Positions 1-7,055 are shown, counted from the first letter of the stretch. The stretch: DNA of 13,950 bases from JAKEGK01 sp050116575 (GCA_050116575.1 JASFOJ010000132.1:1-13950), one strand, 5' to 3'. The notes: generated by a model not told the origin, from the letters alone. A program made the numbers and translations.

Positions 1-490
1 ATGTGGTGGTTTTGCCATGCCGATTCGTGAAAACAAGGCGCAGGAAATCTACATCGTTGTCTCTGGTGAGATGATGGCTATGTATGCTGCCAACAATATC
101 TCCAAGGGTATCGTGAAGTATGCGAACTCTGGTGGTGTGCGTCTGGCTGGTCTGATCTGTAACTCTCGTAACACCGACCGGGAAGATGAGCTGATCGAAG
201 CGCTGGCTGAAAAGCTTGGCACTACCATGATCCACTTTATTCCTCGCGATAACGCTGTACAACGTGCTGAAATCCGCCGTATGACGGTCATTGAGTATGA
301 TCCAACTGCCAAGCAGGCCGATGAGTACCGTGCATTGGCAACCAAGGTTTGTGACAACACTAATCTGACCATTCCTACTCCGGTTACCATGGATGAGCTC
401 GAAGAGCTGTTGATGGAATTCGGCATTATGGAAGAAGAAGACGAAAGTATCGTGGGTCAAACTGCCGCTGCTGAAGGCGCTACTGCATAA
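1..490 (+). CDS. nifH: Nitrogenase iron protein NifH (3' part, cut by window start)
   Basis: This is the C-terminal half of dinitrogenase reductase, the homodimeric ATP-dependent electron donor to the MoFe protein. The first complete codon is at base 2 and encodes the Cys of the CGGFAMPIREN motif. By alignment to Azotobacter NifH this is Cys132, one of the two cysteines per subunit that hold the bridging 4Fe-4S cluster. About 162 residues remain, ending EDESIVGQTAAAEGATA, slightly longer than the Azotobacter tail. The MMAMYAANNISKGI and NSRNTDREDEL segments are typical NifH. The P-loop, Cys97 and the Arg100 ADP-ribosylation site would lie upstream of the window, so neither they nor the nifH promoter can be examined. 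The gene is followed by a hairpin and then nifD, the usual HDK order. Confidence 0.98.
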   Translation, partial: CGGFAMPIRENKAQEIYIVVSGEMMAMYAANNISKGIVKYANSGGVRLAGLICNSRNTDREDELIEALAEKLGTTMIHFIPRDNAVQRAEIRRMTVIEYDPTAKQADEYRALATKVCDNTNLTIPTPVTMDELEELLMEFGIMEEEDESIVGQTAAAEGATA

Positions 491-521
491 ACCTGCGCTA
501 GGTTTCTGTAGATGAAAAGGG

Positions 522-568
522 GGCGGGTCTGGCTGGCATTACACCCATAGGTAGTAGCCAGACTCGCC
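522..568 (+). promoter_or_regulatory. nifH-nifD intergenic hairpin
   Basis: Arms 522-534 (GGCGGGTCTGGCT) and 556-568 (AGCCAGACTCGCC) pair over 13 positions, with one G-T wobble and a 21-nt loop. No T-run follows, so it is not a classical intrinsic terminator. It lies 32 nt after the nifH stop. The likely role, by inference, is to protect the nifH mRNA 3' end or to mark a processing point that keeps Fe protein in excess of MoFe protein. Confidence 0.75.
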
Positions 569-592
569 ATTGATTCTTGTTAACCGTGCGTG

Positions 593-604
593 CACAGATT
601 AGTG
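593..604 (+). promoter_or_regulatory. Leader element CACAGATTAGTG, nifD copy
   Basis: This 12-base sequence occurs identically upstream of nifK at 2271-2282. It begins 36 nt before the nifD ATG and ends 11 nt before the AGGAG ribosome-binding site. Both leaders also contain CCCATAGG further upstream (544-551 and 2254-2261). The function is unknown; mRNA processing or a translation-level signal is possible. Confidence 0.5.
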
Positions 605-628
605 TCGGCGAAAACAGGAGATGTAAAA

Positions 629-2116
629 ATGAGTGTAATGACTCGAGAAGAGACCGAAGCGCTTATTCAGGAAGTGCTTGAGGTCTATCCGGAAGAAGCG
701 AAAAAAGAACGTGCCAAGCACTTGGCCGTCAACGACCAGGCTGAAGAAAAATCCAACAAGTGTATTACCTCCAACAAAAAGTCTTTGCCTGGTGTAATGA
801 CGATTCGCGGATGTGCATACGCAGGTTCCAAAGGCGTGGTCTGGGGTCCGATCAAGGATATGATCCATATTTCGCACGGGCCGGTAGGTTGCGGCCAATA
901 CTCCCGCGCCGGCCGTCGTAACTACTACATCGGTACGACTGGTGTAAACACTTTCGTCACTATGAACTTTACGACGGATTTCCAGGAGAAGGACATCGTA
1001 TTTGGCGGTGACAAAAAGCTGGATAAAACTATCAACGAAATTGACCAACTGTTCCCGTTGAATAAAGGGGTCAGTATCCAATCTGAGTGTCCCATTGGCC
1101 TGATCGGTGATGACATCGAAGCCGTTGCCAAAAAGACCAGCAAGGAAATTGAAAAACCCGTGGTTCCCGTTCGTTGTGAAGGATTCCGTGGTGTTTCCCA
1201 GTCCCTGGGTCATCATATCGCCAACGACTCAATCCGTGACTGGGTCCTGGATGCGCGGGATGAAGATAACTCCTTCGACACCACCCCTTATGACGTATCG
1301 ATCATCGGTGACTACAACATCGGTGGTGACGCCTGGGCTTCCCGTACGTTGCTGGAGGAAATGGGTTTACGTGTCGTAGCTCAATGGTCTGGTGACGGTA
1401 CTTTGTCCGAAATCGAATTGACACCTAAGGTGAAGCTCAACCTGGTTCACTGTTACCGTTCCATGAACTATATCTCCCGTCACATGGAAGAGAAATACGG
1501 TATACCCTGGATGGAGTATAACTTCTTTGGTCCCACCAAGATCGAAGAAAGCCTGCGCAAGATTGCCGCTCACTTTGATGACAAAATCAAAGAAGGCGCG
1601 GAACGCGTTATTGCCAAGTACAAAGCCGAGTATGAGTCGGTGATTGCGAAATACCGTCCCCGCCTGGAAGGCAAGAAAGTCATGCTGTTTATCGGTGGTT
1701 TGCGTCCCCGTCACACCATTGGTGCTTATGAAGACCTGGGTATGGAAGTAGTTGGTACCGGTTACGAGTTTGGCCATAACGACGACTATGATCGTACGAT
1801 CCCGGAAATGGGTAACGCCACATTGTTGTATGACGATGTAACCGGCTACGAATTCGAAGAGTTCGTGAAAGCCATTAAGCCAGACCTGATCGGTTCCGGA
1901 ATCAAGGAAAAGTACATCTTCCAGAAGATGGGTATTCCTTTCCGGCAAATGCACTCCTGGGACTACTCAGGACCGTATCACGGTTACGACGGGTTTGCCA
2001 TCTTCGCTCGCGACATGGATATGACGCTCAACAACCCCTGTTGGGGTGCCATTGAAGCGCCGTGGAAGAAGAAAGCCGCCGACGAAGGTGCGGAAAAAGT
2101 TGCTGCCGGAGCCTAA
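629..2116 (+). CDS. nifD: Nitrogenase MoFe protein alpha subunit NifD
   Basis: NifD is the alpha chain of dinitrogenase, the alpha2beta2 MoFe protein that reduces N2 at the FeMo-cofactor. From the ATG at 629 it is 495 aa, against 492 in Azotobacter. The P-cluster cysteines fall at 62 (IRGCAYAG), 88 (PVGCGQYS) and 154 (QSECPIG). The FeMo-co ligands are Cys275 (LVHCYRSMN) and His442 (RQMHSWDYSG). His195 of QSLGHH is also present. All of these match Azotobacter numbering. The start is chosen because AGGAG at 616-620 lies 8 nt upstream and the N-terminus (MSVMTREETEALIQEVLEVYP) matches the family. An upstream in-frame GTG at 590 would add a non-homologous 13-residue extension. The gene lies between hairpin-containing gaps to nifH and nifK. 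Confidence 0.98.
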   Translation: MSVMTREETEALIQEVLEVYPEEAKKERAKHLAVNDQAEEKSNKCITSNKKSLPGVMTIRGCAYAGSKGVVWGPIKDMIHISHGPVGCGQYSRAGRRNYYIGTTGVNTFVTMNFTTDFQEKDIVFGGDKKLDKTINEIDQLFPLNKGVSIQSECPIGLIGDDIEAVAKKTSKEIEKPVVPVRCEGFRGVSQSLGHHIANDSIRDWVLDARDEDNSFDTTPYDVSIIGDYNIGGDAWASRTLLEEMGLRVVAQWSGDGTLSEIELTPKVKLNLVHCYRSMNYISRHMEEKYGIPWMEYNFFGPTKIEESLRKIAAHFDDKIKEGAERVIAKYKAEYESVIAKYRPRLEGKKVMLFIGGLRPRHTIGAYEDLGMEVVGTGYEFGHNDDYDRTIPEMGNATLLYDDVTGYEFEEFVKAIKPDLIGSGIKEKYIFQKMGIPFRQMHSWDYSGPYHGYDGFAIFARDMDMTLNNPCWGAIEAPWKKKAADEGAEKVAAGA

Positions 2117-2125
2117 GCAGTTCAA

Positions 2126-2174
2126 AGGGTTTTAGGTTGCACCTCAATTCGCAGTATTGGCAGCCTAAAACCCT
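2126..2174 (+). promoter_or_regulatory. nifD-nifK intergenic hairpin
   Basis: Arms 2126-2140 (AGGGTTTTAGGTTGC) and 2160-2174 (GCAGCCTAAAACCCT) form a 15-bp stem with one G-T wobble and a 19-nt loop, starting 10 nt after the nifD stop. No T-run follows. It is a second RNA stem in an unusually long nifD-nifK gap of 184 bp. The likely role is control of message stability or stoichiometry (inference). Confidence 0.7.
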
Positions 2175-2270
2175 GGTTATGCCCATTGCTGTAATCGGGA
2201 CGGAGCTTTCGCAAACCGGAACAATAAGGAAGCAATATTTTATTAACATTAAGCCCATAGGCCGTTAGTT

Positions 2271-2282
2271 CACAGATTAGTG
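2271..2282 (+). promoter_or_regulatory. Leader element CACAGATTAGTG, nifK copy
   Basis: This is the second identical copy of the 12-base element found before nifD (593-604). It starts 30 nt before the nifK ATG and lies just upstream of the TAGGAGG ribosome-binding site at 2289-2295. An identical sequence at the same relative place in two leaders suggests duplication of the leader or a conserved RNA function. Confidence 0.5.
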
Positions 2283-2300
2283 GCGCGGTAGGAGGTTAAA

Positions 2301-3872
2301 ATGAGTCAATCAGTAGACAATATCAAGCCCAGTTATCCGTTGTTTCGCGACGATGACTATAAAGAAAACCTGGCAGCTAAAAAATCCAGTTATGAAGAGT
2401 GTCATCCAAAAGAAAAGATCGATGAGGTCTTTGAATGGACTACAACGGAAGAGTATAAGGAGCTGAATTTTCAGCGCGAAGCGGTAACGATTAATCCGGC
2501 AAAAGCCTGTCAGCCACTGGGAGCTGTACTGTGTGCCTTAGGATTCGAGGAAACGATGCCATATGTACATGGTAGCCAGGGATGTGTGGCTTATTTCCGT
2601 ACTTATTTCAACCGTCATTTTAAAGAGCCTGTTTCCTGTGTATCCGATTCCATGACAGAAGATGCCGCGGTATTCGGTGGTCAGAAAAACATGTTTGCCG
2701 GCCTGGAAAACGCCAAGGCACTGTACAAGCCGAAAATGATTGCAGTTTCCACGACCTGTATGGCGGAAGTTATTGGTGATGACTTGAACGCATTTATCGG
2801 TAACGCCAAAAAAGACGGCCGGGTTCCGGAAGATTATCCAACACCGTTCGCACACACGCCCAGCTTTGTGGGCAGCCACGTGACTGGTTGGGATAATATG
2901 TTTGAAGGCATTGCCCGCTACTTCACCTTGAATGACATGGAAAGCAAAGAAGTTGGCAGCAACGGTAAAATTAATATCGTGCCCGGCTTTGAAACCTATC
3001 TGGGTAATTTTCGGGTTATCAAGCGCATGCTGGAAGAGATGGGCGTAGGCTACACCATGTTGTCTGACCCAACTGAAGTGCTGGATACACCCGCAGATGG
3101 TACTTTCCGCATGTATTCCGGTGGTACAACCATTGATGAAGTAAAAGACGCGCCAAATGCTAAAGATACGTTGTTCCTGCAACCCTGGCAGTCCGACAAG
3201 TCCATGAAGTTCGCCAAGAACACCTGGAAGCATGAAGCGCCAAAAATGAAGATTCCCATGGGCCTGGAATGGACCGATGAGTTTCTGATGAAAGTCTCCG
3301 AGATCACGGGTCAACCCATACCTGAATCTTTGGAAAAAGAGCGCGGCCGCCTGGTGGACATGATGACCGACTCACACACCTGGATGCATGGCAAGAAATT
3401 CGCCTTGTGGGGTGATGGCGATTTCGTCATGGGTATGACCAAATTCCTGTTGGAAATGGGCGCAGAGCCTACTCACATTCTGTGCAACCACGCCAACAAG
3501 CGCTGGCGCAAAGAAATGGTCAAAATCCTGGAAGCGTCTCCGTATGGCGCCAACAGTGAAGTGCATATTGGGAAAGACCTGTGGCATATGCGCTCGCTGG
3601 TATTTACCAACAAGCCGGATTTCATGATTGGTAACTCCTACGGTAAGTTCATCCAACGTGACACCATTACCAAGGGCAAAGAGCATGAAGTGCCACTGAT
3701 CCGGATCGGTTTCCCGATCTTCGATCGGCACCACCTGCATCGCGACACCACTTTAGGTTACGAAGGTGCAATGCATGTTCTGAAAACCATTGTTAACGCT
3801 ATATTGGATCGGTTAGACGAAGATACTCGCGGTATGGGTACCACCGACTATAACTACGATTTAATTCGCTAA
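2301..3872 (+). CDS. nifK: Nitrogenase MoFe protein beta subunit NifK
   Basis: NifK is the beta chain of dinitrogenase and pairs with NifD; the P-cluster sits at the alpha/beta interface. At 523 aa it is the same length as Azotobacter NifK. P-cluster ligands are Cys70 (NPAKACQPLGA), Cys95 (GSQGCVAYFR) and Cys153 (STTCMAEVIGDD), and the redox-responsive Ser188 lies in HTPSFVGSHVTGWDN. The C-terminus (DTRGMGTTDYNYDLIR) is intact. A strong GGAGG at 2291-2295 is 5 nt before the ATG. The 184-bp gap to nifD contains a hairpin and a repeated leader element. A terminator-like hairpin follows the stop, so transcripts may partly end here before nifT. Confidence 0.98.
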   Translation: MSQSVDNIKPSYPLFRDDDYKENLAAKKSSYEECHPKEKIDEVFEWTTTEEYKELNFQREAVTINPAKACQPLGAVLCALGFEETMPYVHGSQGCVAYFRTYFNRHFKEPVSCVSDSMTEDAAVFGGQKNMFAGLENAKALYKPKMIAVSTTCMAEVIGDDLNAFIGNAKKDGRVPEDYPTPFAHTPSFVGSHVTGWDNMFEGIARYFTLNDMESKEVGSNGKINIVPGFETYLGNFRVIKRMLEEMGVGYTMLSDPTEVLDTPADGTFRMYSGGTTIDEVKDAPNAKDTLFLQPWQSDKSMKFAKNTWKHEAPKMKIPMGLEWTDEFLMKVSEITGQPIPESLEKERGRLVDMMTDSHTWMHGKKFALWGDGDFVMGMTKFLLEMGAEPTHILCNHANKRWRKEMVKILEASPYGANSEVHIGKDLWHMRSLVFTNKPDFMIGNSYGKFIQRDTITKGKEHEVPLIRIGFPIFDRHHLHRDTTLGYEGAMHVLKTIVNAILDRLDEDTRGMGTTDYNYDLIR

Positions 3873-3880
3873 TGGCCGTG

Positions 3881-3926
3881 CGGGAAGGCAGGCAACCAAA
3901 TTGAATTACCTGTCTTCCCGATTTTT
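3881..3926 (+). terminator. Terminator-like hairpin between nifK and nifT
   Basis: Arms 3881-3892 (CGGGAAGGCAGG) and 3909-3920 (CCTGTCTTCCCG) form a 12-bp stem with one G-T wobble and a 16-nt loop. A five-T run follows at 3922-3926. It begins 8 nt after the nifK stop and ends 24 nt before nifT. Because nifT and later genes have no obvious promoter of their own here, it is more likely a leaky attenuator that lowers accessory gene expression than a full stop (inference). Confidence 0.7.
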
Positions 3927-3950
3927 AACCATTTGTTAAAGGTATAACCG

Positions 3951-4163
3951 ATGCCTAAAGTAATGATACGTAAAGATGAATCCGGCGCTATGACGTTGTA
4001 CGTTGCGAAAAAGGACCTGGAGGAAACCGTGGTCTCGATCGAGTACGAAGGGCCGGAAAAATGGGGTGGAGAAGTGGAACTGGCCGACGGTTCCAAATAT
4101 TTCCTGGACCCTGTGGAGCAGATGCCGAAGTTACCGATAACGCTCCGCGCAAAAAGATTGTAG
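3951..4163 (+). CDS. nifT: NifT/FixU family protein
   Basis: This is a small nif protein of unknown biochemical role that commonly lies directly downstream of nifK. It is 70 aa, close to the ~72 aa usual for the family. The family signatures are present: MPKVMIRKDESG at the start, YVAKKDLEETVVSIE in the middle, the WGGEVELADGSKYF turn, and the MPKLPITLRAKRL end. AAAGG at 3938-3942 lies 8 nt before the ATG. NifT is generally dispensable for nitrogen fixation in tested organisms. Here it lies below a terminator-like hairpin, so it is probably made in smaller amounts than NifK. Confidence 0.95.
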   Translation: MPKVMIRKDESGAMTLYVAKKDLEETVVSIEYEGPEKWGGEVELADGSKYFLDPVEQMPKLPITLRAKRL

Positions 4164-4199
4164 AAGCTTACGCTTGCAGATTCGTATGGAGGATTGATC

Positions 4200-4400
4200 A
4201 TGGCTTTATATATTGTTGATGCGGAATGCATATCCTGTGGTGATTGCGAACCGGTATGTCCGACCCAGTCAATCACTGAAGGAAAAATTGTTTTCGAAAT
4301 AGACGCCAAAACCTGTACAGAGTGCGAGGGCGACCACGATGAACCGCAATGCGTGGATATCTGCCCGGTGGACAATTGTATTTTGCCATTAGCATCATAG
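4200..4400 (+). CDS. 2[4Fe-4S] ferredoxin, nif-associated
   Basis: This 66-aa bacterial ferredoxin probably donates low-potential electrons in nitrogenase function or cofactor assembly. The first cluster motif is C10-x2-C13-x2-C16-x3-C20-P. The second is C39-x2-C42-x8-C51-x3-C55-P, with the enlarged loop typical of Allochromatium-type and FdxN-like ferredoxins. An extra Cys lies at 60. The start is placed at ATG 4200 because TGGAGG at 4187-4192 sits 7 nt upstream; the in-frame TTG at 4194 would be only 1 nt from that site. It lies between nifT (36 nt) and nifY (10 nt), so co-transcription is likely. The exact electron partner cannot be told from sequence. Confidence 0.93.
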   Translation: MALYIVDAECISCGDCEPVCPTQSITEGKIVFEIDAKTCTECEGDHDEPQCVDICPVDNCILPLAS

Positions 4401-4410
4401 GGTTATTGTT

Positions 4411-5127
4411 ATGAGTGCACAAAGCATATCAAGAGAAGTGGCGTTGCGTATCGGGCTTGCCGCGCGAGTGCTGCCAGGCGTTGACGCACGTCAACTGATG
4501 GAAGTGCTGAACGAACGATTGGGTTTTCCCTTGGGCGAAGCGCGGCTGTCCAAAATTACGGTGACCGACCTTAAAACCGGTTTGGCCAGCCTTGACGGTG
4601 AAGAAGATTCCGAAGACACGGGTATCGGGATGGAATACCTGAAGCTGGCGGTGCGTTATCTCTGGGGCGAAGAAGGTATAGAACCTGATTTGCCGGAGAT
4701 ACACTCCTACCAGGATGGCGACATGCCCGGTTCCATCCGCGTGGCCATTGGTTCCAATGGCGCCGAGGAAATCGACGGCCACTATGGTTCTTGCCCGCGT
4801 TTTCTTGTCTACCAGGTGTCTCCGGATGAAGTCCGGCTGGTGGATATACGGTCTACCCAGGGCGCGGACGAAGCGGACGACAAAAACGCATTCCGTGCCG
4901 AGCTGATTTGTGACTGCCATGTTATGTATGTTCAGTCTATTGGTGGGCCTGCCGCGGCAAAAGTTGTCAGGGCCGGTATCTACCCCATGAAAATACCGGA
5001 GGCGGGTAAAGCTCCCGGCGTGTTAGCCAAACTGCAGACTGTGATGGCCGGTACCCCGCCGCCGTGGTTGGCAAAAATTATTGGTATTCCGGCGGAAAAG
5101 CGTACCAAGTTTACCGCGGAGGCCTAA
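4411..5127 (+). CDS. nifY: NifY/NafY family FeMo-cofactor-binding protein
   Basis: This is a 238-aa protein of the NifX/NifY/NafY family, which binds FeMo-co or apo-dinitrogenase during MoFe protein maturation. Residues 1-90 form an alpha-helical N-terminal domain like that of NafY (SREVALRIGLAARVLPG, ITVTDLKTGLASLDGEED, YLWGEEG). From about residue 107 a dinitrogenase iron-molybdenum-cofactor-binding domain follows, with IDGHYGSCPRFLVYQVSPDEVRLVDIR. His124 in GHYGSC corresponds to the cofactor-binding His of NafY. The ribosome-binding site is weak (AGGG overlapping the ferredoxin stop). The two-domain length distinguishes it from the ~150-aa NifX. Whether it acts as NifY or NafY cannot be settled by sequence. 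Confidence 0.9.
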   Translation: MSAQSISREVALRIGLAARVLPGVDARQLMEVLNERLGFPLGEARLSKITVTDLKTGLASLDGEEDSEDTGIGMEYLKLAVRYLWGEEGIEPDLPEIHSYQDGDMPGSIRVAIGSNGAEEIDGHYGSCPRFLVYQVSPDEVRLVDIRSTQGADEADDKNAFRAELICDCHVMYVQSIGGPAAAKVVRAGIYPMKIPEAGKAPGVLAKLQTVMAGTPPPWLAKIIGIPAEKRTKFTAEA

Positions 5128-5139
5128 TCGGGAGATAAA

Positions 5140-5412
5140 ATGGTTACTGTAGAGAATGCTCAGACAATCGCTGACGAAGTTAAGCAGCGCGGCCTTGACT
5201 ACGACACCGTGTCAGCACTTCGTCAGTCTTATCCGGACATCCATTTTACCTACTGCATGGATGACGACATTTCCAACGGTAAGCCTGTATTCGAGGCCGA
5301 AGCGTTTAATGTCTATCTGATTGATGGAAGAGAGCACTGTTTGTGTTTAACCAATGACTTCGATGTAGCTACCGGTATCGTGCTTGCTGAAGTCATCAAG
5401 GATGACGACTAA
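5140..5412 (+). CDS. Small nif-associated protein (tentatively DUF6129 family)
   Basis: This is a 90-aa acidic soluble protein with no signal peptide or membrane segment. It begins MVTVENAQTIADEVKQRGLD and contains HFTYCMDDDISNGKPVFEAEAFNVYLIDGREHCLCLT, with cysteines in CMDDD and HCLCL. It starts 12 nt after nifY with GGGAG at 5130-5134 and probably belongs to the same transcript. Its size, acidity and position next to nifY resemble the DUF6129 proteins I recall from gammaproteobacterial nif clusters; that family name is from memory and needs a profile search. The biochemical role is unknown. It is the last gene before the repeat-containing gap at 5413-5674. Confidence 0.75.
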   Translation: MVTVENAQTIADEVKQRGLDYDTVSALRQSYPDIHFTYCMDDDISNGKPVFEAEAFNVYLIDGREHCLCLTNDFDVATGIVLAEVIKDDD

Positions 5413-5461
5413 ATTTAGTACTGCCGTAGGGTGGCGTTATGAGGCTGTGAAAGTCTCCACT

Positions 5462-5580
5462 GTAGGGTGCTGCTGTACCCAACGGGCATAAAATACACGA
5501 AGCGCACCATGTGCGGGTTCGTAACCACTTGATTGTCGCGGTTCGCATTACTTTTATGCCCTTGGGGTGCACCGCAACCT
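5462..5580 (-). repeat. MITE-like element, copy A
   Basis: This ~119-bp element has imperfect terminal inverted repeats: 5462-5493 begins GTAGGGTGCTGCTGTACCC and ends GGGCATAAAA; 5552-5580 begins TTTTATGCCC and ends GCACCGCAACCT. It is the reverse-complement partner of 7218-7338. Bases 5461-5511 are identical to 7289-7339 over 51 positions in opposite orientation, and the rest is clearly alignable with substitutions. It encodes nothing convincing. The surrounding gap 5413-5674 otherwise holds a partial GTAGGGTGG motif at 5426-5434 and the lrv leader. Confidence 0.75.
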
Positions 5581-5674
5581 TCAGGTAAAGGCTTTTTGTG
5601 TTTTCGTTCGTATACTTTCACATTCTCTATACGCAAGTTAAACCGCACAAACTTAAAGGTAAGAAGATTTACAC

Positions 5675-6430
5675 ATGACAATTGCCTTACCAAAAACGAA
5701 AACCATAGACAGCTTGTCATGCCGGCAATGCCGGTTTCATGCAACCCATAAACAAAACGGTCGCTGTAAGCCTGGTGATGCTTGTGTATTAATCGAAAGC
5801 GGACGTCAGATTGACCGGTTTTTCCGTTTCAGTCCGGAATACGCGGAAGAATACGTAACAGACCCGTTTTGGGAGCGCCGTGCTATTGCCGCGCGTTATG
5901 TTTCGCAGAAAACCCTCGTCAAATTGATGGATGATCCGGATGAAGTCGTGCGGCGTGCCGTTGCCTATCGTATTCCCATCGATGAACTGGGCAAAATGCT
6001 GCAAGACCCGGACAGGGAAGTCCGTATTACGGTGGCTGACCGGCTGCCACTGGACGAGCTGGAAGCCATGGCTGCCGATCCAGACTATGGCGTACGGTTG
6101 TACGTTGCACGGCGATTAAGCCCCGGGCGTCTGTTTCGCATGATAACTGATCCGGATCGTAATGTACGCAAAATTGTCGCCGAACGATTGCCAACCGTCA
6201 GCCTGGGGATAATGGCTGCCGATCCCGAACCGGAAGTTCGCAGGGTGGTGGCGGAAAGAATGAATCCGGAAGACGCTGTCAGTTTGTTGCAGGACTCGGA
6301 TTGGAGCGTGCGATTTGCCGCGGCCATGAATGTGCCTGTTGAGTCACTAAAATCTATAGTAAACGATCCAGATCCAGAGGTCAGGGACATGGTTCAACAA
6401 CGACTGGCCAATAAAACGAAAGCGAGTTAG
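5675..6430 (+). CDS. lrv: 4Fe-4S leucine-rich repeat variant protein (LRV)
   Basis: This 251-aa protein resembles the Azotobacter nif-region LRV protein, whose structure shows a 4Fe-4S-binding N-terminal domain followed by stacked helical repeats. Four cysteines, C16-x2-C19-x11-C31-x5-C37, form the N-terminal cluster motif. From about residue 63 there are seven to eight repeats of about 24 residues, each opening with D-P-D/E-x-x-V-R and continuing with xxVAxRLPxxxLxxM. Several repeats start DPDxxVR, at about residues 87, 111, 135 and 159. AAAGG at 5655-5659 precedes the ATG more distantly than usual, with AAGAAG nearer. The ribosome-binding site of the next gene overlaps its stop, which suggests a coupled operon with glutaredoxin and BolA. 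The function is unknown; a scaffold or Fe-S sensing role is plausible. Confidence 0.92.
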   Translation: MTIALPKTKTIDSLSCRQCRFHATHKQNGRCKPGDACVLIESGRQIDRFFRFSPEYAEEYVTDPFWERRAIAARYVSQKTLVKLMDDPDEVVRRAVAYRIPIDELGKMLQDPDREVRITVADRLPLDELEAMAADPDYGVRLYVARRLSPGRLFRMITDPDRNVRKIVAERLPTVSLGIMAADPEPEVRRVVAERMNPEDAVSLLQDSDWSVRFAAAMNVPVESLKSIVNDPDPEVRDMVQQRLANKTKAS

Positions 6431-6439
6431 GAGTAATTC

Positions 6440-6790
6440 ATGAAAACATCCGAAATTATCCATAAACAAGTGATAGAAAACCCGGTACTTATTTACATGA
6501 AAGGTACACCCCAAATGCCGCAATGCGGATTTTCCGGCAATGCCGTCAAAGCATTAGACAGTACCGGGCTGCCGTATGCCTATGTAAATGTGCTGGAAAA
6601 CGACCGGATATTCCAGGCGCTGCCGGAATACGCGGATTGGCCCACCTTCCCGCAAATCTTTATCGGTGGCGAACTGGTTGGTGGCGGTGACAACGTCATT
6701 GAGATGTTGAAGGATGGCTCGCTCAAGCCGTTAATGGAACAGGCTATTAACATAGCCGGTGCCAATAACACTGCCGAGGCTGCGCAATGA
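6440..6790 (+). CDS. grxD: CGFS monothiol glutaredoxin (Grx4/Grx5 type)
   Basis: CGFS glutaredoxins bind a bridging [2Fe-2S] cluster with glutathione and act in cluster storage and transfer. The protein is 116 aa. The active motif KGTPQMPQCGFS places the cluster Cys at 29. WPTFPQIFIGGELVGGGDNVIEM carries the glutathione-binding Pro loop and the GG-x-D motif. E. coli Grx4 has GGCD at this point, whereas here it is GGGD, so the second semi-conserved Cys is absent. AGGAG at 6429-6433 overlaps the lrv stop, and the gene overlaps bolA by 4 nt. The tail (ANNTAEAAQ) is unremarkable. Its nif location suggests a nitrogenase-dedicated Fe-S role; nif-linked CGFS glutaredoxins are known from Azotobacter. 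A housekeeping copy may exist elsewhere. Confidence 0.93.
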   Translation: MKTSEIIHKQVIENPVLIYMKGTPQMPQCGFSGNAVKALDSTGLPYAYVNVLENDRIFQALPEYADWPTFPQIFIGGELVGGGDNVIEMLKDGSLKPLMEQAINIAGANNTAEAAQ

Positions 6791-7044
6791 ATGCGGACGA
6801 CGTCAGGCAACTGCTTCTCGCCAGCTTTCCGGATGCTGTTATCAACGTAACCGGTGAAGATGCCAATTTTTCCGTCGATGTTGTAAGCCCTGATTTTGAG
6901 AATGTCAGCAGGCTCAACCGGCAAAAGAAAATACTAGCGTGTGTAAAAGACCAGATAACGGCGGGAGATATTCATGCATTCGTTATTCAGGCCTTTACCC
7001 AGGACGAGTGGGACCGTAACGCCAACAAACTAAACGTGCTTTGA
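6787..7044 (+). CDS. BolA/IbaG family protein
   Basis: This is an 85-aa BolA-fold protein. BolA proteins form [2Fe-2S]-bridged heterodimers with CGFS glutaredoxins, and the upstream gene encodes exactly that partner. The length and motifs fit the IbaG (YrbA) branch better than classical BolA: G-E-D-A-N-F-x-V near residues 23-30, then DIHAFVIQAFTQDEWDRNA, with the conserved His at 63 as in IbaG. A Cys lies at 52. It starts within the glutaredoxin stop (ATGA overlap), with GAGG at 6776-6779, which indicates translational coupling. It is followed at once by a perfect 31-nt palindrome that may end the transcript. Specific partnership with the adjacent glutaredoxin is inferred from fusion-like coupling. 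Confidence 0.9.
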   Translation: MNADDVRQLLLASFPDAVINVTGEDANFSVDVVSPDFENVSRLNRQKKILACVKDQITAGDIHAFVIQAFTQDEWDRNANKLNVL

Positions 7045-7055
7045 TGCATCGAAGA

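Noticed and set aside
590..628. In-frame GTG giving a longer NifD N-terminus
   Set aside because: The extension (MHRLVSAKTGDVK) has no match to known NifD starts, overlaps the repeated leader element, and AGGAG sits correctly before ATG 629.
4194..4199. TTG start two codons earlier for the ferredoxin
   Set aside because: It would lie 1 nt from the ribosome-binding site; ATG 4200 has a 7-nt spacing.
5415..5744. 109-aa open frame on the minus strand
   Set aside because: It runs through the MITE-like element and the lrv leader and start, has no family resemblance, and the repeat explains the frame.
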